Shown: positions 1-8,023 of the stretch, piece by piece
Layout of the letters: each line of letters opens with the position of its first letter
How positions within the stretch are numbered: the first letter of the stretch is position 1
NCBI GenBank assembly: GCA_011800805.1
Contig: MPNW01001240.1
Span: 3,052 to 14,986, forward strand
Reading direction: 5' to 3'
DNA from: Hirudo medicinalis
Taxonomy: Eukaryota; Annelida; Clitellata; Hirudinida; Hirudinidae
Length of the DNA: 11,935 bases
Program-made: the position numbers and the translations under genes
Notes under the pieces: model-generated
The model's database searches: none
What the model saw: the letters and a program-made list of their open reading frames with translations, nothing else
What the model was told of the DNA's origin: nothing

Positions 1-1152
1 GCTTTTGAGCCAAAATTCTCAGGTTTTCGTTCAATTTGTTCCACCTCTCAACCGTGTATCTCCCTACGTCATACCTGTTGTTCATTTCAACTTTTAATTT
101 GTTGCGATTTACATGATATGTTCATGAATTTTAAACTTTGAATCTTGTTGAAATACAACATAATTCAGAATCCTATTTTTATGATAAGAGATTTAACAAC
201 AAATATCTCTACCTCGTCGTGGGTAGAACAAGGACACTTTTGTTGAATGGTATGTAAATCTCACAGATGGACGCCGGGTAGCTGCAGACCACTATATCCA
301 CGGATTTCATTTCAGAGTCATCTTTGTATGCCTCGTAAAACTTCTCTGCTATTGGAGGATTGACTTCGAGCACATTGTCGCTGGTCAAAACCTAAAATTA
401 ATAAAAGAAATTTATCGCCTTAATCCTGTCAATAAATGTTAAAAATAATTTTGAATTTGATAGAGTGTGTGTTTGGCAATGTCACTTGCGAATTGGTCAT
501 GGATTGGAATATTCATTATTTACGAAAAGTTTTATAAATGCCACTAAAACACAATGAAAGAATATATTTTAATTGAACTATTAGATAGCTGATAATCCAA
601 ATCGTCAACCGGATCTTATCATCAAACATTGAATGAACATCACATCATATCACATAATACATCAATTTTGTGGACGATTTTTGATGTCAATCCCACCTTC
701 AAGTTTTCTTTGGCTGTACAATCATGCCACTCGCATCTCCAGGGGTCAAGGTTGTAGTCAAGAAAGGTCACGCCAAAGGGTGAGAGCAGGTTTTTGAGAT
801 CTTTGATTGGAGTCATGTGCCATTCTGTCGCCCAAATGACCAGTGGTTTGTCTTTGAATATTTTCTTAGGCACGATCCTGGCTGATGGTGGAAGGATGGA
901 TGTGTCGCTGAGGATCTCGTATGCCACATCATTATCGTTGTCGTTGTCGTTGTCGTCAAATTTAATTCTATCTATGAAGGCAGGGTCTTCTTTTGTGTAT
1001 ATAATTTCGTATTTTCGTATTTTTGTCATTTTCATCGATTCGGATTCGTCGTAAAAATAAAGTTGTGCCACTATTAAGAACGTAGTGATAACGGTAAGTA
1101 TCGTCAACAAGTATCCTGGACTCTTCAGTGGCATTTTTTTCAAATCATTCAT
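1..1152 (-). CDS. Type II membrane protein of an uncharacterised, possibly glycosyltransferase-like family; 5' three exons, cut at left edge
   Basis: Three exons read on the minus strand: 1152-697 (ATG to donor TTGAAG|GTGGGA), 391-213 (acceptor ATTTTAG, donor GACGAG|GTAGAG) and 74-1 (acceptor CAACAG, cut by the window edge). Phases are 0 at the first junction and 2 at the second, and the frame stays open. The protein starts MNDLKK; residues about 12-33 are one hydrophobic segment after a short basic N-terminus, a signal anchor typical of Golgi type II proteins. An Asp-Asn repeat lies near residue 70. The conserved part follows: WATEWHMTPIKDLK in exon 1, CSYPASICEIYIPFNKS in exon 2, and TTRYDVGRYTVERWNKLNEN across exons 2-3. 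From memory, similar PFNK...STRYE.GR...RW motifs occur in uncharacterised proteins of invertebrates and protists. No function is established; a lumenal sugar-transferring role is only suggested by topology. The gene model is well supported, the function is not. Confidence 0.8.
931..957 (-). repeat. Coding GTCGTT microsatellite giving an Asp-Asn repeat
   Basis: A short run of GTCGTT units on the plus strand lies inside exon 1 of the membrane-protein gene and encodes alternating Asp and Asn on the minus strand. The six-base unit keeps the frame, so changes in copy number would alter only the length of a probably flexible, acidic stem between the membrane anchor and the conserved domain. Confidence 0.85.
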
Positions 1153-1317
1153 ATTGATGTTTCCAGCCTATGTGTTATGCCTTGAGATAATATAATTAAT
1201 ATCATATAATATATATCAACTAAGCAACTGTAACTTTATGCGAGTCTAATGACATAATGTATATTTCCCATAAGAATGAAATAAATCCCTTTATTCAATT
1301 GTTTTGCCAATCAGGAT

Positions 1318-1465
1318 AAAACTGCCGAAGCTGTCGTTATTAATATTCAAAACGGCAAGCATTGAATGATTGACAGTTTGTTTATTTAAACTTGGTAAGT
1401 AACCCTAACCCTAGCCCCCCCCCCCCCCCCCCATGAATATTAATAACGACAGCTTTGGCAGTTTT
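1318..1465. mobile_element. Fold-back (MITE-like) element with 32-bp inverted arms
   Basis: Bases 1318-1349 and 1434-1465 are inverted copies of each other over 32 bases with one mismatch (core GAATATTAATAACGACAGCT). The loop of about 84 bases holds no open frame. Short non-coding units with long near-perfect inverted ends are typical of fold-back elements or MITEs. AATCAG occurs just outside both arms (1309-1314 and 1472-1477); it could be a remnant target-site duplication, but it does not abut the arms. No transposase is present. The near identity of the arms suggests recent origin or conversion. Confidence 0.7.
1400..1432. repeat. Short telomere-like repeat followed by an 18-base C run
   Basis: Two to three units of CCCTAA (TAACCCTAACCCTAG) at 1400-1414 lead into 18 consecutive C at 1415-1432. 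It lies in the loop of the fold-back element. The C run could be a replication-slippage or assembly artefact in length. Two or three units are far fewer than a true telomere; this is an interstitial motif. Confidence 0.75.
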
Positions 1466-2717
1466 TCGGTGAATCAGTATCAACGCGTAAATCAATTAAA
1501 GTTAAACAATTTCTGAAAATAATTGCAGCAGTATCCCGGTTCAACTAATTCATTTTCAATTCGTAATCTTTGAATGGCCAATAAATATCTTTTGTTAAAC
1601 TAAAATTTAATAAGAAGAACAACGCACTTCACACAAAAATGTCAACAAGTAAATGGTCGGCACTGTTGTTTCAACGGCTTCGAATTTCTTAGATTTCAAG
1701 ATGCATTTGACGTCATGGGAATAAAATTTAATTTCTCATTCATTGACAAATTATGGAATGAACTGAAAGAATTTTTTATAAATTTAATAAACACATTTGA
1801 AAAAATAATGGATTAAAAAATTATAAAGAATTGAAATCATTTCAAAGAGATGAGACTATTATTAAACTAGCAACTGAAACGTTGAAATAACTAAATTTTA
1901 TTAACTTGGTTTCAGTTTTAATTCAGCGGGATGTCAAAACATATCTTAATCAATATTGAAGACGATGTAAAGACGTTCCTCTGTGACCTGAAAATATTGA
2001 CAATAAACATCGTTGCATACAAATACGAACAGATTTAAATAATTAGTTCAGAAACCTTCATTGTTTCAACTTAAATGTAAGTCAATGTCTTCTCCTTTTA
2101 GATGGACAGATAGATATAGATGTAGATATAAATAGATGGATAACGAAAACTACAAGAGAAAGAAACCAAGGGTTTCATGGAAAAATGACCTCCGAAAGAG
2201 AGCATCCGAGAGAGAGAGAGAGAAACCTAACCCCCAACCCAGCCCAAGCAGCAAAATGTCATTTTAGGAACTTGAAATGGTGGAATTTTGGCTGAACTCA
2301 TCGAGGTTGCATGCCTGTAATGTAAAATAGTTTTAAGGAATTGACTGCAAGCGTAATTTCAAAGTGCCAACACCGTCAGAAGGCCCCTTAAGAACTCTAA
2401 ACATGCATTTCCCTCCCATGTCAATACTTTTCTTCCAGATATCTAGTGGCCATGTCTTATCGCATCGAAGTAACGTAAAAATAATAATAATAATAATCCT
2501 GAACTACCGAGAAATAAAATGTCTCAATATTAATTAACTGTAATTAATTACTACAGAACGTCAAATCTAACTAAATCATTCAATCACCAAATAATGCCAT
2601 CCTAACATAAGAATGTTGATGAGCATTACATAATTTTAAGCCCAATTTTAATTGAATAAGATGGTCTGTCGAATCACTCAAAAAAAAATCAGTGGGTGGT
2701 GAAACATCAGCAGGCAC
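1466..2717. other. AT-rich intergenic DNA, no gene seen
   Basis: I see no open frame with coding character here. It holds short simple repeats only: imperfect AGAT units near 2098-2140, a GA run near 2210-2222, a C-rich AACCTAACCCCC stretch near 2224-2250 that recalls the telomere-like motif at 1400, and AATAAT units near 2477-2495. Confidence 0.6.
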
Positions 2718-2723
2718 TTTATT
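2718..2723 (-). terminator. Candidate poly(A) signal AATAAA for the 2986-3569 gene
   Basis: TTTATT on the plus strand reads AATAAA on the minus strand, about 260 bases past the stop at 2986. It is the plausible cleavage signal of the unrecognised minus-strand gene, but in AT-rich DNA such a hexamer is common by chance. Confidence 0.35.
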
Positions 2724-2894
2724 AAGTCAGAAATAAAATGAATATCCTTCAAAATGAAATGGAAATTTAAACTAGAAACTCTTCATGTTTCCAACAAAAA
2801 TGAGCACCCACTTCACAATTTCAAAGGAGAGTATTAAAATATAAACATTTGCAGTACAAAGTAAATTGAAGCTGGATTGATAAAAATCAGATAA

Positions 2895-2905
2895 CAGCAG
2901 CAGCA

Positions 2906-2952
<47 letters not shown>

Positions 2953-2974
2953 AACAACAACAACAACAACAACA
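2895..2974. repeat. Compound triplet microsatellite CAG / CGA / CAA
   Basis: About 80 bases of pure triplets change phase-like from CAG (2895-2906) to GAC (about 2907-2951) to ACA (about 2952-2974). It begins about a dozen bases beyond the stop codon of the minus-strand gene, so it would lie in that gene's 3' untranslated region. The open frames it creates (poly-Ser, poly-Leu) are artefacts. Confidence 0.9.
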
Positions 2975-2985
2975 AATCAAAAAGT

Positions 2986-3569
2986 CTAAATAGGAAATTG
3001 AATCTGCATTTTAAGCAGGTCACAAAAGATGGAATGAAAGACCCTTCTGCAGCTCAATGAATTGTGATGGACCAAGAGAAGGCAATCATTTCCTGGGACA
3101 TGGTGGACGCACTTCTCCACCCGGATTGGCAGCAGCACTTGGATGGCACAGTTGATCTGCTCCAAATGAGGGGTGAAAGTCCCTTGTAAGAGTTCCTTAA
3201 TGTCGACATGCAACTCAACAATCTCCATCAGGAATTTAGACGCCTGGAGCTTCATTAAAGAAGAAATAATGAAACAAATTAAGTAATTTTTAAAATAAAT
3301 ATAAATATAATAACTAACAACTTGTAATTCAACTTATGAACAGACATATAAATGAACCCAATGATCACTGATAGACTGCTGAGACCCCCTCAAAATAATG
3401 TGATCTCTCATATCCTTGCAATGGCCTCCATTCACCAGAGATTTAAAGAAGTCTTGCTCTCTCAGCAACGATAACTTTGAAGCTGAAATATTTGGAATCC
3501 ACTCCACTTCGGGCGTGCTGGATCCTTGTTCCTGTAAGATCAGATTGCCATCGGGAAGATCCACGTCTT
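2986..3569 (-). CDS. Unrecognised gene, two candidate 3' exons
   Basis: Exon A runs from 3569 (strong acceptor ATTTTTAG) with the open frame DVDLPDGNLILQEQG..., about 70 codons, to a stop at 3334; the donor is not clear, the best phase-0 site being TTGG|GTTCAT at 3358/3357. Exon B starts at 3249 (acceptor TTTAATGAAG) or at the next AG, and runs LQASKFLMEIVELHVDIKEL... to a stop at 2986-2988, about 87 codons. Exon B looks largely alpha-helical, with leucine and isoleucine at helical spacing, and ends in QFPI. I do not recognise the family. No start codon or upstream exon was found between 3570 and 4300. Weak donors leave open a decayed gene or false exons. Confidence 0.4.
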
Positions 3570-4310
3570 CTAAAAATTATAAAATATAAATTTCTTTGAT
3601 CAGATACCTCAACCATTTTGAAGCCATTTTGACATACATTATTTAGTGATTTTAATGAAACTTTATCAAACACATGTTGTCAAGATAAAGAAAGGTAACA
3701 TGAACCTGCTGAAAATAGACTTACTATGCACCTCGGGAGATTTATTTACAATTTGAGATCTTCAGAATTAATACTGATTTTAATCAAATCAAATCAAGGG
3801 CTGAAAATAGATTATATTATGCAAAGTGACAAAACAACAAATAAATAGATCCTAATAATTATTAAATAATCTGATATAAAATAAAAAAATTAACAAGGAA
3901 AAATAAATAACTTGTTACAGTGGATTATCTTTGCAAATATGATAATCATAAAGATGTCATTACACTATTCCAAGAAAGTATATGTAACGACCCGACACAG
4001 TAGCTCGAAGCTATTTAAAATTATTTACTTTTCAGACTTTTAAAGCATAATTTATCAAGCAGTCAACGCGAAAAAACAAACACAAAGCAACACATGTAAT
4101 ATTTACATATCAATAGGCCCTAACTTAAGCAAATCAAATCAAATTGAAATCACAGTCACAGAATACAGAGCTATCATTAAAGTCATTGGAGAATAACTTG
4201 TAAAAAGTGTACTAGCTCGGTCCGAAACACTTTAAAATGAACCCAAAATACTCACTACAAACTACATCCTTTGCTAAAATCATTTTGGGCTTCTAATTGT
4301 ACTCCTAGCT
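3570..4310. other. AT-rich DNA without a clear gene
   Basis: No convincing exon was found. Two short AAATC/TCAAA tandem runs (near 3779-3797 and 4131-4142) resemble pentanucleotide tails of SINEs, but no SINE body is visible next to them. The missing 5' exons of the minus-strand gene could lie here if they are short. Confidence 0.4.
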
Positions 4311-4523
4311 TTCGACTCTAATGGGACAGATCGAGCCATATACAGCCAACATGATGCTTTCCAATCTCTTCCCGAGACCGCGAATTTGAATGAGAACAAC
4401 CCAAGCAGTAAAGCTGGTTCACAGACGGCAACTACGGCCGTAAAGAAGCCATATGAGCCAGATGTCGGCCGAAAGCGGTCTAAATATTCACATAAATTTA
4501 AAGATCTTAACATTGACCGAGGT
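4311..4523 (+). other. Exon-like open frame, origin unknown
   Basis: The stretch is preceded by an acceptor-like GTACTCCTAG and followed by CCGAG|GTTAAT, a passable donor. One frame is open throughout (about 70 codons, ending at TAA just past the donor). It is hydrophilic and becomes basic towards the end (KKPYEPDVGRKRSKYSHK), like a nuclear localisation region. It has no in-frame ATG. It could be an N-terminal exon of the RNMT gene 1 kb downstream, since RNMT N-terminal regions are basic and disordered. However, joining its end donor to the RNMT acceptor gives the wrong phase; only an internal GCC|GTAAAG donor would fit. A retroelement relic or chance is equally possible. Confidence 0.25.
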
Positions 4524-4619
4524 TAATTGAATGTTCTTCTGATTTGTTTTATTTTACACTTCGAAATACTTTACTTCATTTGAGCAACAAATCTTGTCCC
4601 AATGTGTTTGCATTAAAAA

Positions 4620-5206
4620 TATTTTGGTCTTATAGAACTCGTCTCCAATTGAACGCCAGCAAAACTGAGGTGAGATGTGGTGTTCCTCAGGTCTGCGTGC
4701 TCCTGAATCTTTTAAAAGTGGTCTTCCAAATCTGTCATCATCTGCGTTTAACTGCGTATATTACTCATTCGCGTTTAACGTCATTTTGCGAATGCGTGCG
4801 ACACTTCTTCAACGACCAAACTGCGTTTCTCTCTTTTTTTTTTATCAACGTTTACGGCCTCTCATCTCCCAAATCCAGCACGAAGCCGCCTCCGACATTT
4901 CTATCCATAGCCTTAGTTCTTTCCTGGCTCGATAAACCGATATGAGTAAGGATTCAAGCCGACTTCTCAACCCAGCCCATCGCTCCAACTTCAACGAGCA
5001 TTAACTTTATCCGAATTCCGCTTTCCTCCAGATCTGTCGATAGGTCAGAGTATTTCTCCGTATTTCTATCGATCTATCATCCCACGATGACGAAGCGAGA
5101 ACATCCGGCCTCCCGTCAATTGGTATACCTATTCAATAAGACACATTCATTGCCTGCCAAAACGGTGGAAGAATTTAAGACTGCCTTTAAGTCTGAAGGC
5201 TATTAA
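4620..5206 (+). mobile_element. Decayed CR1/jockey-type LINE reverse-transcriptase fragment
   Basis: The translated plus strand shows RLQLNASKTEV at about 4640-4672, a common motif of the thumb side of non-LTR reverse transcriptases, then MWCSSG in the next frame, so a one-base frameshift falls between these halves. LVLSWLD at about 4912-4935 matches the LVLSRLDY motif further along the same family. A last open piece, SLPAKTVEEFKTAFKSEGY, ends in TAA at 5204-5206 and resembles the usual C-terminal end of such proteins. Several in-frame stops and shifts mean it is dead. No catalytic YADD motif, endonuclease or 5' part is present: it is a 5'-truncated copy. The exact left edge is uncertain. Confidence 0.72.
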
Positions 5207-5547
5207 ATAAGAAGTTAAGGAGAAGAGATTTCTCCAAACAGGAGACAATCCTCAAGTCCCATTATAATCTGTTAAGTTAAATTAAGATACAGTATACAAG
5301 TTTTTAACAAATCTAATTTTAATTAGAACAAATTTAATAAATATTAATTAAATAATCATTAAATTCATTTTTAAATATTAATAAAATATTTATCTAATTA
5401 AATTTAATTGATAAAAAATAGATTCACCATTATAATCTTTTTTTGTGAGCAATAGTTGGTCTGTCTAGTAAATATTCGTCCCGAACTATCGGACCCTGGT
5501 CGAACGGTCGCATTAAGTTTGTACTTACAAAACTGCAATTTTTTTAG
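5207..5547 (+). other. LINE 3' flank and AT-rich leader of RNMT
   Basis: After the LINE stop a short stretch (to about 5290) is probably its 3' untranslated end; 5290-5440 is very AT-rich with no open frame. Bases 5455-5520 are more mixed in composition and could hold 5' untranslated or intron sequence of RNMT. No promoter element can be named with confidence. Confidence 0.4.
5533..5547 (+). promoter_or_regulatory. 3' splice site just upstream of the RNMT start codon
   Basis: CTGCAATTTTTTTAG is an excellent acceptor: a seven-T tract then AG at 5546-5547. The start ATG follows after only six bases (ATTTTA). TAG at 5545-5547 is in frame, so the coding region cannot extend upstream without splicing. 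The site must join either an upstream exon or a spliced leader. Confidence 0.75.
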
Positions 5548-5553
5548 ATTTTA

Positions 5554-6669
5554 ATGGATATAAATCTTAACAAAAGACAAAATGATGAGGAGTTTGAACC
5601 TCAAAAGAAAAAACACGAGTTATCAGAGACCGTGGCCAGTCATTACAACAACAGAGGTAATCAGGGTCTCAAAGAACGAGAAAAGAGTAAAATATTTTAC
5701 ATGCGAAATTACAACAACTGGATAAAGAGTATGCTGATAAATGATGCTCTGAAGAGAATCAGAGCAGATATGCCGAGGCATCAGAAAATATCCGTACTTG
5801 ATCTCTGTTCGGGCAAGGGAGGTGACTTATTGAAATGGAAGGTGGCAGGGATCGATAACCTCACGTGTGTAGATATTGCTGAAACGTCGGTTGATCATAG
5901 TAGGTCACGTTATGACGATATGGTGAGAAAGTTTGCAAGGGATCCCAGGTCTCTCTTCTCGGCACAATTTTTGGCAGCTGATTGTTCAAAGACTCGAATC
6001 AAACCACTATTGAACAGACAGAATAGTCAGTTTGATATAACAAGTTGTCAATTTGCTTTCCATTACTCATTTGAAAGCTTGCAACAAGCTCAAATGATGA
6101 TGAAGAATGCTTGTGAGAGCCTCAGACCTGGTGGCCTGTTCATAGGCACGATACCAAATGCCAATGTCCTAATGAAAAGATTGAGAGAAGCTGAGGGCAT
6201 GTCATTCGGCAATGCCGTCTACAAGGTGGAATTTGATTTGGCAGACAAGATGGATATTCCCCTCTTTGGAGCCAAATATCACTTCTTCCTTGAGGATGTT
6301 GTCAACTGTCCTGAATTCCTGGTGTACATACCTTTGTTGAAGAAATTGGCAGAGCAGGAGGACATGGAGCTGATTCACTACTTCACATTCAAAGAATTTC
6401 ACGACTTGCAAAGTGAAACTCAAGAGGGACAGAACCTGCTGAGGAAGATGATGTCCTTAGAAACATATCCTCCTCAAACTGGTGAACTTTCAGGCAAACC
6501 AGAGGACTACGAACACGCAAGATCATTTTTGGAAAACAAGAAATGTCGCCAAGTCGCCACCCTTTCAAAGCCCGAGTGGGAAGCCACCAATCTCTACCTT
6601 GTTTTCATGTTCCAAAAAGTTCAAGGAAAGCCAGTGAGTCCTCTACCATCTAGTCCTGTGACAGACTGA
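5554..6669 (+). CDS. RNMT: mRNA cap guanine-N7 methyltransferase
   Basis: A complete 371-residue frame without introns. The enzyme transfers a methyl group from S-adenosylmethionine to N7 of the terminal guanine of GpppN-capped RNA, the last step of cap 0 formation, in the nucleus. A short charged N-terminus (1-26) precedes the family start VASHYNNR (27-34) and KIFYMRNYNNWIKS (46-59). Motif I is LDLCSGKGGDLLKW (82-95), binding SAM; then VDIAETSV (106-113), AADCSK (141-146) and FDITSCQFAFHYSFES (160-175), the cap-pocket region. PGGLFIGTIPNA (192-203), KYHFFLEDVVNCPEFLVYIP (241-260) and LSKPEWEATNLYLVF (337-351) complete the domain. Vertebrate RNMT is about 476 residues; the difference is the missing N-terminal regulatory extension. 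Motif I has CSGKGG where GCGKGG or ACGKGG is usual. The ATG at 5554 is the first after the acceptor; its context is weak at -3 (T) and good at +4 (G). Confidence 0.97.
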   Translation: MDINLNKRQNDEEFEPQKKKHELSETVASHYNNRGNQGLKEREKSKIFYMRNYNNWIKSMLINDALKRIRADMPRHQKISVLDLCSGKGGDLLKWKVAGIDNLTCVDIAETSVDHSRSRYDDMVRKFARDPRSLFSAQFLAADCSKTRIKPLLNRQNSQFDITSCQFAFHYSFESLQQAQMMMKNACESLRPGGLFIGTIPNANVLMKRLREAEGMSFGNAVYKVEFDLADKMDIPLFGAKYHFFLEDVVNCPEFLVYIPLLKKLAEQEDMELIHYFTFKEFHDLQSETQEGQNLLRKMMSLETYPPQTGELSGKPEDYEHARSFLENKKCRQVATLSKPEWEATNLYLVFMFQKVQGKPVSPLPSSPVTD

Positions 6670-6750
6670 CAGATTATTTTCACTGCTCGATCCAATGCTG
6701 CAAACAAATTCAGCCTCAACATTTTTATTTATTGTGGATTGTTTCTGTGT

Positions 6751-6756
6751 AATAAA
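6751..6756 (+). terminator. Poly(A) signal AATAAA of RNMT
   Basis: AATAAA lies 82 bases after the RNMT stop, followed by T-rich DNA. This gives a short 3' untranslated region. A TTTATT nearby (about 6725-6733) would read AATAAA on the other strand but no minus-strand gene clearly ends there. Confidence 0.75.
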
Positions 6757-8023
6757 ATTTATTTTTACATGCCTACTCAACGATTGTCGATGCCTAGAAA
6801 TGGGCACACCTTTTTAGTTTTTTTTTTTTGAACTGTGTTCTGCAAAGAACAGATAAGTGGTGTTGCAAATTGTACACATCTCCAGGGTCAGCATAAAGAA
6901 AAGATACAGTGATACGAGCAGAACTTTCGTGTTTTGTCGGGACGAGACCCTTCATGGATGCAAACACTGTCCGCACTTCCGAGATGTCTGTTTTGAGTAG
7001 GTGGCTCATGAAATAGCATTCTATTGATTTCCTGAGGAAATACTGAAGCAAAGACGTTTTGAAAAGTGTCACTTAAAATCTCAAGCCATTTCGATTGACG
7101 TGCTCTTAGCACGATGCATACAAACCAGACAAATATCCTCATTCTGAATTCAATTTCCAAGAGAAACTCGTGTTTAATCACGCTCATATTTAACGACGTG
7201 GGGGTTTCGCTCGTTCGGAGCAGTGTTCAAATCACGACAATTGCCTGGAAATGTTGAACAGTTGAGCCCTTAAAAATGGTGAAATTCTAACAGGTTCTGA
7301 CTGGGAACCGAATCTCGGTTAAACGATAACGCGAAGAAAGTGTATTACATAACGAATAAGATTTAAACTCAACAAAATGTGTTGTCAAAAAACCATTTGC
7401 AGTGGAGTCGAGAGTCCCATCACATTTTACAATTGGATTTGCTCATCATAAATGACATTGCAAGTAAAATAGCTTCAGGAATAAAATAAAGTGAGAGTCG
7501 ACATGCTATTGTGGCGGAAAATAAGTGCAATGGCAGCCTTGCAACTGCTAAACCATGTCGGCAAACGTCAGGACGACCTGGTGTACATTCCATTTGTTGG
7601 GTTCTCGACCTCGGACAAATAAGCACAAACGTCCGCGAGTCGTCAGAATGGATGTGCGTGACTTTAAGATTTTTTTTTCGTCAGAAATCAAATATTCTCC
7701 CTCAAGAGCTCGGTTATTTATAGTTGCGTGCACAATGCCACCTCGAATACTTTGCAATAATTATTAAGAAAAAAATGACAAATCAATCAATGGTTGACTT
7801 AATTATAAACGAACTGTACTTCTTTAAGTGCTAAAGTTGGATCGAACGTGAGACTTACAAGAACAAACGTGGGAAAAAACGTGCCCATAAAAACAAACTT
7901 TAAAACTGCCAAAATTCCGCTCGCATTCCTCGCAACGAAACGATCCGCAAACCTTTCAGAGTTCACTTGAAAGCACCCGTTGCACTAGCGAGATAATTTA
8001 GCATCTTCTGCAACACACTGTCG
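6757..8023. other. Space between convergent RNMT and USP19; USP19 3' UTR plus unassigned DNA
   Basis: The right part must include the USP19 3' untranslated region, but I see no canonical AATAAA on the minus strand between 6800 and 8023; only variants (ATTAAA at about 7173-7178, TATAAA at about 7717-7722). Between 6794 and 7187 two overlapping minus-strand frames exist; the longer starts MSVIKHEFLLEIEFRMRIF and has no family I recognise. A 12-base T run at 6818-6829 is a 12-base A run on the minus strand, so the block could be a retroposed copy. Frames at 7420-7770 on both strands look accidental. Confidence 0.45.

Noticed and set aside
794..1054. Plus-strand frame with Leu-Ser repeats
   Set aside because: It is the complement of exon 1 of the minus-strand membrane protein and of its Asp-Asn repeat.
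1183..1220. TATA-rich stretch upstream of the membrane-protein gene considered as a promoter
   Set aside because: The whole region is AT-rich, so a TATA match carries little weight, and no initiator or other element could be recognised.
2772..3023. Minus-strand poly-Ser/Leu frame
   Set aside because: Produced entirely by the compound triplet repeat at 2895-2974; no splice or start signals.
3443..3673. Minus-strand frame starting MFDKVSLKSLNN
   Set aside because: It reads through the strong acceptor at 3570 in a basic, low-quality frame; the competing frame from 3569 looks more like protein.
4280..4513. Minus-strand frame of 77 codons
   Set aside because: Antisense to the better exon-like plus-strand frame at 4311-4523; no known motif.
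6202..6423. Minus-strand frame inside RNMT
   Set aside because: Shadow of the RNMT coding sequence.
7200..7265. Possible third SINE or tRNA-like piece (GTGTTCAAATCACG, then GCCTGGAAATG)
   Set aside because: The B-box-like string and the CCTGGAA block vaguely recall the two SINEs, but there is no shared long block, no A box and no tail.
7420..7767. Several frames of 60-70 codons on both strands, including a hydrophobic one considered as a USP19 membrane-anchor exon
   Set aside because: The hydrophobic stretch is broken by Arg, Pro and Glu, there is no clear acceptor in phase, and none resembles the known USP19 tail.
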